Positions 34,199 to 44,452 of a stretch of 64,000 nucleotides of DNA are shown here, piece after piece. The translations under genes were made by a program, and so were the position numbers. The notes beneath the pieces are model-generated. The model had not been told where the DNA came from, ran no database searches, and was given only the letters and a program-made list of their open reading frames with translations. The stretch's first letter is position 1, and each line of letters opens with the position of its first letter. This DNA comes from Carettochelys insculpta (taxonomy: Eukaryota > Chordata > Testudines > Carettochelyidae): contig NC_134137.1 of the NCBI RefSeq assembly GCF_033958435.1, positions 319,795,501 through 319,859,500 on the forward strand, written 5' to 3'.

Positions 34199-34524
34199 GG
34201 CTTTGTCTACACTAGACCTTACTGTTGACTACAGACATACAATTCTAGCTATGGCAATTGCGTAGCTCGAAACAATGTATCTGCCGTCAACTGCAAGGTC
34301 TGTCCTCTCTGCGGGAGGTTGTTGGGAGCATTTCTCCCATCAATCTTGATGGGAGCATTGTGCCTTTAACCTCCCTTAACTCCTCATGATAGGAGGAGTA
34401 CAGGGGGTCGACTGCCTAGCCTGGAGAGATCAATTTCACATGTCTTTACCTGACATGCAAAATCAAACTCGGGAACATTAACCCTGAATGGGTTGCTCTC
34501 CCAGTAAGTATAGATAGACAAGCC
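34199..34524. mobile_element. Harbinger-like MITE, ~326 bp
   Basis: The left end GGCTTTGTCTACACTAGACC is preceded by TTA. The right end, read on the complement, is GGCTTGTCTATCTATACT. TTA recurs one base beyond the apparent right end, so the boundary is uncertain by one base. A TCTCCCATCAATCTTGATGGG hairpin sits inside. Confidence 0.55.
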
Positions 34525-35039
34525 ATTAGTAATAGCTCCAAGCTTAGACAGAGCCCCCAAAAGCAGTCTTCTGATGCCTGAGCAGGAAACTGGTAACAGA
34601 CTTAGCCCAATGTACGCTATCTCCATACTGACACCCAGGTTTCCCTCACTCCCAGGGGCAGAAGTCTCTTTCTTCCCCAAGGCTGTAGGGTCTCCAAGGC
34701 TGGGTTGCAGCACTAAGGAGCTTCCAAACCAGAACCCTCCCAACTAAGATCAGAAGCCTCTCTGACAGAGGATGCCAACATGATATTTCAGTGTTCCTGA
34801 TACCACTGTGCCAAGCTAATAGACCTGTTTAGAAATTAAAATATTAGCCCAAGTTCCTTATATTTACACAATATTTTAAGAATCCATAACCTTTAATCTG
34901 CAGGCTACCTTTTCTCAGGAGGACCACGGAGGATATATGATGAAGTGTGCGTGTGTGGGGCAGGGGGTGGGAGGGGATATGATTATGAACATCAGATCAC
35001 CTGCTAATTTTAATCACCAGCTTTGTGACTCAAGCTATG

Positions 35040-35225
35040 CAGAGGGGGAGAGGGTAGTTCAGTGGCTTGCACATTGGCTTGCTAAACCCAGAGTTTAAGA
35101 GCTGAATCCTTGAGGAGGCCATTTAGGGATCTGAGGCAAAAAAATCTATCAGGGATGGTGCTTGGTCCCACTAAGAGGGCAAGGGACTGGACTTGATGAC
35201 CTTTCAGCTCTATGTGATGTGTATC
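35040..35225 (+). repeat. tRNA-derived SINE with CR1-like tail, second copy
   Basis: The head is GGTAGTTCAGTGGCTTGCAC with a worn B box (TTAAGAGCTGAATCC). The body is CCATTTAGGGATCTGAGG and ATCAGGGATGGTGCTTGGTCC, and the tail GGACTTGATGACCTTTCAGC is CR1-like. It matches the copy at 15735-15950. Confidence 0.8.
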
Positions 35226-35429
35226 TCCACGTGCTATTATAGCTTTGCTATGGTGAGGCTGCCCTGCTGTTCAGTCCAGGCACTATCTATGCTGATTGGT
35301 AGGGCCTTACCAAATTCAGAGAAGAAAAACAAGTCTTGACCATGAACTCTGGTCTCCCCTCATGAAATCTGATACTTTGTGTGCATTTATCCTATACTTT
35401 CCAGATTTCATGGGGGAGAGCAATGTTTA

Positions 35430-35840
35430 TCAAACTGGGGTTCCAGATCCAAACACGTGGCAGGAAGGCCCCAATGGTATTTTAAGCGGTTACAATATTG
35501 CCACCCTTACTTCTGTGCTGCCTTAGTGCCAGATGGTTGGAAAGAGGCAATTGTTGGCCCAGGCACCCAGCTCTGAAGGCAGCACATGCACTTACTCAGC
35601 AGAAATGCAGAAGATGGTAATACCACACCATGCCACCCTTACTTCGGTTCTGCTGCTAGCAGTGACTCTGTCTTCAGAGCTGGGCTCCCAGCCAGCAGCC
35701 ACCACTCTCCAGCTGCTCTGCTCTAAAAGGAGCACAGAAGTAAGGGTAACACTGCCACACCCACACCCTTAAGTCACCTTGCAACCTCCTGTAACTCCTT
35801 TTTGGGTCATGACCTGTACAACTACAACACTGCAAAATTT
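35430..35840. repeat. Interspersed repeat with direct and inverted CCCTTACTTCTG blocks
   Basis: CCACCCTTACTTCTGTGCTG (35501) recurs as a direct variant near 35634 and inverted at 35731 (AGCACAGAAGTAAGGGTAAC). The right side reads on the complement as CAGTGTTGTAGTTGTACAGG, resembling a hAT-type end. It is probably a non-autonomous DNA element; the left boundary is not fixed. Confidence 0.5.
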
Positions 35841-37230
35841 CAGATTTAAGTAGCTGATATCTTGAAATTTACATTTTTAAAAAGATGGCTGTTTTATTCT
35901 TCCTATTGTATCTCCTATTTCAGACTATAGTTTAAAGAGCTGGCAATCAGTGCCACAATAGCCACTTATTACATGCTACCTATTGCTTTTGCAAGGAAAA
36001 CCATTTTCATTTGAGTTTCTTGAATTAAAAAACGTACTTACCTATGAAGAAGCCTGCTTACCCATTGATCGTCAGAGATAGTCACCACTGGGGCCAATAT
36101 GAAAAGCCTGGTCATGTTTGACATTTACATATCTTAAGTTGAGTATGGTGCAGATTGGGTAAGAATAAAAAATGTTTCTGCATAGATCATACAGAGAAGA
36201 ATATGTTAAAAATGTTATTCCTTCCAGCATGATATAATAAAGGATGGGGAAATTGTGAAAAGTGCTGCTGATAAAGTGCTGCCTAATTCTGTCATTTGTA
36301 TCCATTGAAATCAATGGGGATGATGTTCTGCTTAATGTGAATGGAGATGACAGAATCTGGCCCAAAATCAAAACATGAACTGCTTTATGCATGTTAATTT
36401 GGTGTCAGTGGTGCCTTTCTTTGTGGTTAAGAGAATTTAAAATCACACCCCATAATGAATTCCCGATCTTTATTTTAAGGTAAATGTAACTGTGCTTTTA
36501 ATTAAGTTTTTAGAACTAGTTATCAAGGTCACTTAACAATGAAACAATTAATGTATTTATTTTCCATGAATGAAGACTGCAAAATAAACCAAGAAAGCAC
36601 CAGGAAATAAATCAGTATCTGGGTAAATGTGTTGATTATATGTATCTCACTATGAGCACCAGATGTGAAAAAGACAAAAGACTAATTGTCAGCAGTAATG
36701 GTGCTAAAAATGTTTGCCTTATTGATTATAATGAAATGCTGCTGCTAGTGGGAGTTTTGTGCAAATGACTTGTCTTAAAGTATTGCTCCTCACTGAAAAG
36801 CTTTTCCAGTGGAACACTGTACATGCAAATATACTCTTGCTATTGCTATGCAGCTCGTTTTGCAGCATGAATATGTCCCTCAATTCAAGGTGCCTTTCCC
36901 CAGCAAATTTGCAATACGTCACTCTGCTGTAAACTATATTCATCTAATATTAGCAGCTTTTAATTTTAAGCTGTCCACAAGGTTGTACTTTTCTTTTTGT
37001 CAGCATCATTCTTTGATAGGCATGCGTTCTTACACCGAGCATTAAGCGGCTTCTAGAAGTCACTTGATCTCACAGGGCTCAAAATATAATGTGGGCTTCT
37101 AATTTTACCCATTAAAACTCCCAATGTGAAAAAACATATTGGAAATGATTACCTAATTCATGCTGATTTCATCCCTTCCCCAGTGTTGTTTGTATGGTTA
37201 GGTAAAGTATTTTTTCTCTCTGATGTGTGT
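35841..37230. other. No recognised feature
   Basis: AT-rich; CATTGAAATCAATGGGGATG near 36302 resembles a fragment common in old reptile repeats. No gene is seen. Confidence 0.4.
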
Positions 37231-37233
37231 TTA

Positions 37234-37780
37234 GGGGCTTGTCTGCATGGAGCGGGACTGGGATTGGGAGTGTGATTTCTGAAATGCATATTAAGCTTGT
37301 CTCCACGTTCAGAGCAATAGTGATGCAGCTGCGCCACTATCCCAATGGAAGAACTTCTCCCGTAACTGCCATTAATCTACCTCCCTGAGGGGTTGTCATT
37401 GTGTCTATGGGCAGGTCTGCCAGTGGGAGTCAGGAGGCAGTAAGGGCTCTTGCCTCAGGGTCTGGTTGTTCAAAGAGCACCAGGGCTCCAGCTGCCATTT
37501 CTGCTGCAGTGGCAGTGATGGCAGCCAGAGTCCCAGACAATTTAAATCACTGCCAAAGTCCTGTGCTGCACCTTCTGGGCAGAGCTAAGGGTTTAGGGAG
37601 GAGAACAGATGGCACTGAGGGCTGAGAGCCCCACCCCGCCCCTTCTGTCCTTGACCCTGCCCTTTCCAGGAGCACAGAGCCAGGTCCCTCCCCGCCTTGC
37701 CCATGGCCCCACGGAGGCAGTTGGCTCCCCCAACAGTGGGAAAATTTTTCCCACTGGTTTAGTGCTCTCTACATAGGGTG
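37234..37780. repeat. Composite of Harbinger-like ends around a GC-rich repeat
   Basis: Two left-end-like sequences, GGGGCTTGTCTGCATGG (37234) and AGCTTGTCTCCACGTTC (37294), are each preceded by TTA. A right end CTCTACATAGGGTG at 37767-37780 is followed by TTA. Between them lies the GC-rich repeat also seen at 42500 and 59260. The arrangement looks nested, and boundaries are uncertain. Confidence 0.4.
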
Positions 37781-38669
37781 TTAGACCCATGTTACTAATC
37801 ACTCAGGGGATGGATTTTTCATATGCACAAGCAACATAGTTTTATCCATATAGGTCTGCAGAGCAAATCTAAACCTAATGGGTCTGGGTAAGTCCTGCTG
37901 GTATACCCTAGAGGCTCCCTATAATGCACTATACCCTAAAGGCTCCCTATAGTACACAAACATACTGCTGTTTGAAATAGTACTAATGTAGCTACAAAAA
38001 GAAACCTGAAGACTATGGATTTTTGACATCTACATAGAACTCACCAATTGCTAAATATAAACTGTGAAAAAAAATGAAATGAATCTACCCTGAAATGCAG
38101 AAATCCAAAGTATAATAGACAACATTAAAGCAAGTCATGCGAGCTTCAGGAGGTGCCAGAGGTTTGCTCAATGGGCTACTAGCATGTTCAAACACCTGGC
38201 CTGCTCTAGAACCCTCTAAAATGCCAAAACTGAAATATCTGAGGGTCCATGGTCAGAAAGTGTAAAGTCTGTTACTTTCCCACAACCAGCAATTTCTGGT
38301 TTTAAAGGCCTTTTAAAATCTGTATCTGAAGTGCTACTAATATGTTAATTTAGGTAAATTTCAGCAGTGGTAACTCTTCTGGAGAGCTGGCAAATAACAG
38401 GTTTGTTTGTTTGTTTGCTGGGTGGTCTTGAAAAATAGAAAAAAGATTCTCTATGTCCCATACCAAATCCAAAAATTGTGAAAAGTGTGAGCTAATTATA
38501 AAACATATTTCAGCTCGAACAGCTGTGTGGTCAAAATACCTTACAGAATTTCCCATTTTTCTTCTCCCAGGTCAGAATCTTGTTACTACAATTGGAAGAT
38601 TTCTGAATTTGAGGCCCCATTGTGCTAGCTGTGCATCTGCTTAGTAAGAAAGACCTCCTGTCCCAAAGA
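37781..38669. other. No recognised feature
   Basis: AT-rich; a (GTTT)n run lies at about 38401-38417. No gene or element is recognised. Confidence 0.4.
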
Positions 38670-38850
38670 TGTTACAATCAATAGACAAGCTAGACAGAGG
38701 GTGGAAGCGGGATTTGGCACAGAGAGATCAAATGACTTTTACAGGGTCACACAGTATGTCAGAAATGGATGTGGAACTAGAACCCAATTTTCCTGACTTT
38801 CAAGCTAGTGCCCTATGTATTGGACTGTACTTTCTTGCTAATTCATGCCT
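38670..38850 (-). repeat. MIR-like SINE, minus strand
   Basis: On the minus strand a tRNA-like head (TAGGGCACTAGCTTGAAAGT, then GGGTTCTAGTTCCA) is followed by the core CATACTGTGTGACCCTGTAA and ATCTCTCTGTGCC, matching the MIR layout. It is old and diverged. Confidence 0.7.
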
Positions 38851-39313
38851 GGTTTGTGCCATGGTCTCTTCCAGTCCCAAGGTGCCCATAATAAATGAAG
38901 TCATCCTTTATAGCGTGGTGTCTCACAGTTGATCTGAATTGCTAATATGCCTCTCTTTTCTAATTTAAGTAGGAACAATATAGTCAGGTCTTTATTTCAT
39001 GATATATTTTTTAATACCTGCAATGCACAGAAATGCAAAGATATTATAATTTCCAATGACTTTATTTTGCACCATTTTTGACTTGAAAATTATCCCTTAA
39101 CAGTTCTGCAGAGCATTTATTCTTTACAAGGTTCAGCTCAGTGAGAAGTCCTTTCCCCATAAAAAGCTATCCTGTGTGAGTGTGATGGTATCTTAATGAT
39201 CTAAATTGAGCTTCAGTGCTTCTCAATGTACTAACTCTGCAGACCCATTCTGCTTGTTTGCAGCAGGTAAGTAAACTAATTGGAGAAGGGAAAGATAACT
39301 CTAAAAAGAAAAG

Positions 39314-39430
39314 TATCAGAGAGGTAGCCGTGTTAGTCTGTATCTTTAAAAACAACAGGAAGTCCTGTGGCACCTTATAGACTAACAGATACCTGTTAAT
39401 CTATAATGTGCCACAGGACTTCTTGTTGTT
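39314..39430. mobile_element. Fold-back SINE, perfect 14-bp TSD
   Basis: A plus-strand SINE 5' region (GAGAGGTAGCCGTGTTAGTC to CACCTTATAGACTAACAG) is followed at once by a minus-strand copy of its inner part (CTGTTAATCTATAATGTGCC to TTGTTGTTT). Both 3' tails are missing. The whole is enclosed by a perfect 14-bp duplication TCTAAAAAGAAAAG (39300-39313, 39431-39444). The subfamily is that of the ordinary SINE at 25277, not that of the other fold-back copies. Confidence 0.88.
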
Positions 39431-39444
39431 TCTAAAAAGAAAAG

Positions 39445-41750
39445 AAAGATGCAACTATTCACAGAGCAGGAGAAAATATATTCACACTTTCCCCATGCAA
39501 ACTGCAGTGATGTTTAGATTGGGGTTTTGATTCAAGACCTATTGACAAAGAATATATCTGGACCAGAATGCCTCTTTGCCTGAATACTGATGGAGTCAGC
39601 TGAAATATGTGTGATGTGTTGTATTTCAACTCTTATGCTGAACAATATACAAACCAAATATACTACAGTATTGAACTGACAATCAGAGTGATCTCTCTTT
39701 ATTATTTGACTCCCTAGACCCAACCATCCTGCCTTATAGTAGTCATTTAACTCTATGTTCCCATTTTCTGATCTGACCCTTCTTTTCCAATGTACCAAAA
39801 TTAATTTCCACTAGGAAGAGTCTTCATTCGTGAAAGTTCTTCTGCTGCCATTAGTAACCAAAGGCCATTACCTCAAGATCTGCACTTTTGTGTACAGTAC
39901 AGCCCCAGTAAGTCTATAGGAGCAGTTGACTTCTTCAGGCTTATCATTAGTCCCCCTTAGTGGGTGATTAGTATTGTAGGTGTAGAGTCTTTGTTTTCCC
40001 ATAATTCTACAGCTTCCCACATTTTCACTCAGCAATGAACACCCTGGAGGGAGTTACCCTAGAACACTTCATTCAATCAAACAAAAGGCAAAGAACAAGC
40101 AAGTAGCCATATTCACAAACTCTCGGGAGCTGTTTGGGGGTATACAAGATACATGTGAGAAATGAGTGATTCCAATGTTCGTTCAAGCTGTTAAAATGCC
40201 AGAGTCATTAAAATGCCAGTTTAACTCCCACATATTTTGTCTACTTGTGTATAGCAAACTTGCATGATGAGTGGGTGGACAGAGGGTGTTTGGAATCCAC
40301 CCCAGACAGATTGCTGTGATTAGCCCCTGAATACCAGAAACACATACATTACTTAAACACTTGTGTGTGGTTATGTAACACACAGAGCACAGTTAATTCA
40401 CGTAATTATTTTTCTAGAGATTTAAAAAAAATTACATTTTTTTTGCCTGATAATCACATGAGATCCATAAAAGTAGCTTTAATCTGGACGAGCATTTTGA
40501 AATGAATTAGATATGGATAATAAAAAGCCAGGAAAATGTGCAGCTTCATAGCAAGATAGCGTCCTCTTCTCAGGAGATAGGCTGCTGCAACTTCTACATG
40601 GTGGTCTTTCAGGTAGCAAGCTCTCAGAACATGAATGTTTGATAGAAAATTATGTATCTCTAGTTGCACCCAGAAGCTAGTAATTCTCCCAGATTACAGA
40701 TGTACTGCTTCTTGCAGGCTGCATTACTAAACAAATGAAATATTAGATAGTGATGTGAAGGTACTTGGGTTTTCCACTGCTTAAGCGAGCATCCTAACCA
40801 TCACACTTCAGACTCATGTTTGCTCCCTTTCCTTGGCCCAAAGACAAATCATTGACACTATAAAGGATTCCATCATTATTAAAGTGGAAAGGCTTTGATG
40901 AGGATGAGAGAGCCTCTTTTCCACCTCAAATATCCCCTAGCCTGGGAGCCAACAGTTTCCTCCAGTGTGGGAGATCCAAGTATTCCTCCACATCAGCCAG
41001 AAAAGAAAACTCTAACTGCCTCTAGCCTAAAAGTTAAAAGGAGGGCTTCTTCTCCCGCATCCATTTGCTGAATCTAGCCTTTGACAACTCAAAAAAATCT
41101 ATTTCCCAATCCCATTATAAATTTTGGCAATTTATGTTGTCAGAAAAATATGACCACTTTTCTTGCAGATAAAAAGCTAAAACATTCTTATAAATGGCAG
41201 TCTAGTTCATGTGTTTTTCAGTTCCCATAAGAGAAAAAAATGTAATTAAAATTTAAAAAGGTTAAGGGCTTTCTTCCCAGACGCAGTTTATCTGGTAAAA
41301 CTACAGTAATGAAACAAGAAGTGTTTTTTAAAGATCAAAGCCTGTTTCCAAAGAAGTGTTTCTATCTGTGAGTCTGTTATCCACTTCATATTATGTGAGT
41401 GGAGTGATGTTTGGTTTCATACGATTAAATCTCTAACTGGTTATTTTGGTCCCAAATAGAGAAAGAAAAATGACCTTTTCAATGTGGAAAAAATAGCCTT
41501 TCTGGGCTAAATTGTGCATGAGTTCCCCAGACAATTAATCCTATTGTATGCTTCAGCCCTTTAAATTCAAGACTATATTTTGAACACAAGGCAAAAGAAT
41601 TTTCCCTGTGCCTTAGGGAAGTTTGAGATTTAGCCATTTCACTCGGTAATCTTTGAATACCTTTGAATTTTGCTTTGAGTTTCATATTGAGCTGGCTCGC
41701 ATACCTCAAAGCAAAACTCATTGGAAAACAGCTGTGGCTCAGTTGGGTTT
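39445..41750. other. No recognised feature
   Basis: AT-rich sequence. A weak tRNA-head-like stretch lies on the minus strand near 40775-40805 (GATGGTTAGGATGCTCGC). No genes or clear elements. Confidence 0.4.
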
Positions 41751-41758
41751 AGTTTGAT

Positions 41759-42219
41759 TAGGGTGCCCACCACCCCATATTAGGTGGGACGGTCCTGTAT
41801 TTGGGATGCCAAAAAAGCGTCCCTATTTATTTTTTAAAGGGGACTAATTGTCCTATATTTGGGTCCTCCCCCACTGACCTTTTCCACCAGCAGCTGCGCC
41901 AGTGCAGCAGCTGGAGGGAGTCACTTTCCTAAGCCTCAGGGAAGCGGGGAAAGCGTGGGTGGCTGCTGCATCCCTGCTGCTTCCCTTGGCTTGGGAAGCA
42001 TCGGCGGCTGCTGCTTCCCCAGGATGCACTGGTGGTTACCGCTTCCCCAGGCTCCTGGGGATGGCCAGAGGCTGCCACTTCCTCAGGGCTCCTAGGGAGT
42101 GCTGGGGGCTGCCGACTCCTTCCCAGCTCCCTGGGGCTTGATGGAGCCAGGAGGAGCAGTGTCCCACCCCCACATATCTCCCTGTCCTGTATTTGGGACA
42201 GGGAGATATGGTCGCCCTA
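41759..42219. mobile_element. hAT non-autonomous transposon, 461 bp, 8-bp TSD
   Basis: Termini TAGGGTGCCC and, on the complement, TAGGGCGACC are flanked by a perfect 8-bp duplication AGTTTGAT (41751-41758, 42220-42227), as for hAT elements. CCTGTATTTGGGA recurs near both ends. The centre (41880-42150) is GC-rich with TGGTTACCGCTTCCCC-like blocks and gives overlapping frames that are not genes. No transposase is present. Confidence 0.88.
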
Positions 42220-42499
42220 AGTTTGATCTCTGATTTTCTTTTGGTTCCCCCTCAAAACCTACCCAGAGAAGTATCACTGGAACCTCAGGAGAGATTCAGA
42301 GAATGCTGTGTCATTCTTGGCTGCTTGGTTAGCAGCTCTGCCCTGAATTTTGATTTCTATCTATACGCAGTTCTCCTGTGGCTCCCAATTATCATAGTAT
42401 CTGTGTACCTCTCAGGTTCAGTGTCTTTATCTTTAATGTACTATAAATAGCAGAGCTAACAACCTCCACAGTCCCCTGGGGAATGTGTGTGTGGGGTGG

Positions 42500-42775
42500 G
42501 GAGGGGGCAGCTCTGTGCCCCTAGAAGGGACGAAGCGAATAGGCAGTCAGCTCTCAGCACTGCCCAGATTATGAGGCGTGCCCCCCAAAGCCCTTAGCAC
42601 TGCTTGGAGTATATGGCCGGGTGCTCCACCATGGCTCTCTGGTGCGGTGCTCCAGCACTAATTTAAAGGGCCCAGGGCTCTGTCTGCTGGTGCTTCTACT
42701 GAAGCAAGGGCAGTGGCTGGGCAATGGCCCACCTGCTCTTGGCAGGCCTGGCTGTAAGTCCCTTTTGCCCTGAGC
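42500..42775 (+). repeat. GC-rich interspersed repeat, unassigned family
   Basis: Shared phrases with 59260-59510 include CTCTGTGCCCC...AGAAGGG, TTTAAAGGGCCCAGGGCTC and GCTGCT-like runs. A copy at 37430-37720 is partly in the opposite orientation. The family is unnamed here. Confidence 0.5.
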
Positions 42776-44157
42776 AGCCAGCCAAAATTGAAGCTCTAGT
42801 GGGGTGGTTCAGTTAGAAGCTGACATTGCTAATGCGGCAAAGTATCTTTGCACATTCTTCAAAAATCAACAATATCACAGCGATTCCCTGTCTCCTACAC
42901 ACAGCAGGAGGAAGTTTCTTTGCTCACAGCTCCAAGCCACTTTATGGCTACTCCAGAAAGCTGACTGAACTTTTTCTCGAAGATAACCTACCACCACTTT
43001 TGTGGCTATGTCTAGTGATCCTTTGCTGCCCTCTCTCTGTATCTCTTGTCTTTCTGCCTCACTGTCTCAGATACACAAACCTGTACCAAGAAACATCCAG
43101 AGAAAAATCTCTTCCCACATGTACCTGCCTTTGGGGTGGAAGCTACTGTTGCTTCAGCTGCTGGTCTCTGTAAAGGAGCTTCACTGTTTACATTTATCAC
43201 AAGGAATTTTGAAAATAAATTTCCTCCTCTTGGAAATAAAGAGATAAAGAATCTAGATAGTAGGATTCACACAGTGTTTTTACTTTTATTTGTATATGTA
43301 CTAACAACAAGCTTTCCTGCTGGTGAGGTAGAAGCCAGCCATTGAGCAGAAATGGGAAAATTCCCCACATAAAACATTCTTCCATAAAAGAACTATGGCC
43401 TTCTTTGCTGTGCTGTGTAGTGGGTAAAGAGAAGGAAGACAGCAGCTAGGTGTGGTATGAGAACATGAGCTGAAGTGGTGAATTTCTGAGAAGAAGAGGA
43501 TGGACAGCTGCATAGGCAAACATGCCTAGCTGAGAGTTGGAAGAGGAAGAAGTTGATACCCCTGAAGAAAAGGGGGACTCTTGTTTCTAAAAGCCCAGGA
43601 AAGAGGAGCATGGAATGATGCTGCCAGCAGAGTAGGATCTTTTTTTCATCGTAGAGAACCAGAGCAGATCACTGATTCTGAGTAATTAGTAGGTGGTATT
43701 ACCATTGGAGGGGAGCTGGGTCTGATTGGGCTACAGGAACTGTTAGGGAAACAAGCAGCATGAATGATCTGTTACTCGAGTGGGTGGTCAGAAGGACAGT
43801 AGAGAGACTTATGATCAGAGGAGCAACAAGAGAGGTGTGGGGGATGGGGACAGTTGCAGTTTCTGGACAGAGCTGTGTCTAAGGAGGCTTCTGTGTGGAT
43901 GAGATATAGTTTATCATGTGGGCTTCTATACATTATATGCATGATTATAGAACATTCATATACTCCTGCTTGGGTGTAACACCTCCCATGCCCTCTTCCC
44001 AACTTACCGTACCAATTTCCCTGCTCCCTGCACACAGAGCATCAATGGAGTAACCTTTAGAAGCTTGCCTGCCACACTTCTGCTAAACTAGTGGTCCTAC
44101 AGGACTTTACATAGCCTGCTGCTCTAGGATGTTATCACCTACTCCAATAGTTCATAG
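42776..44157. other. No recognised feature
   Basis: Overlapping frames near 42826-43345 show no family motif or signal of conservation that I can judge. No element is recognised. Confidence 0.35.
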
Positions 44158-44222
44158 CCTCAGAGGGGGGTAGCCTTGTTAGTCTGCAGCTTCACAGATA
44201 GCAAGCAGTCATAACTCCTCTT
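44158..44222 (+). repeat. Pol III SINE head fragment
   Basis: CCTCAGAGGGGGGTAGCCTT and GTTAGTCTGCAGCTTCACAG match the 5' head of the SINE at 25277. The rest of the element is missing. Confidence 0.7.
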
Positions 44223-44374
44223 GTTCTGCATACATCAAAGTGCTGTTAATCACAAATCCACCTCTATCTGTTAACTTTTCACTTTCCCCAGTCACTATGC
44301 TACAGAATATATTTCAATATGATAAATATTTATTGTTGGGTTAAACTTTGTCACTTCTAGTTAAAGACTGATCC

Positions 44375-44452
44375 CGAGCTGGTGTCAACCAGCACAGACA
44401 CTTGCAAGTTAATGGGACTACACTGATTAACACCAGTTGAGGAACTGGCCAA
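44375..44452. repeat. Palindromic ancient repeat
   Basis: GAGCTGGTGTCAACCAGC on the left pairs with GATTAACACCAGTTGAGG on the right around a short centre (AGTTAATGGGACTA). The pattern matches a dispersed reptile repeat with CTGGTGTAAATCAGC-type arms. Related copies are at 60880-60962 and, partially, 52484-52535. Confidence 0.6.

Noticed and set aside
37401..37625. Ala/Ser-rich frame as a possible gene
   Set aside because: The segment belongs to the GC-rich repeat also present at 42.5 and 59.3 kb.
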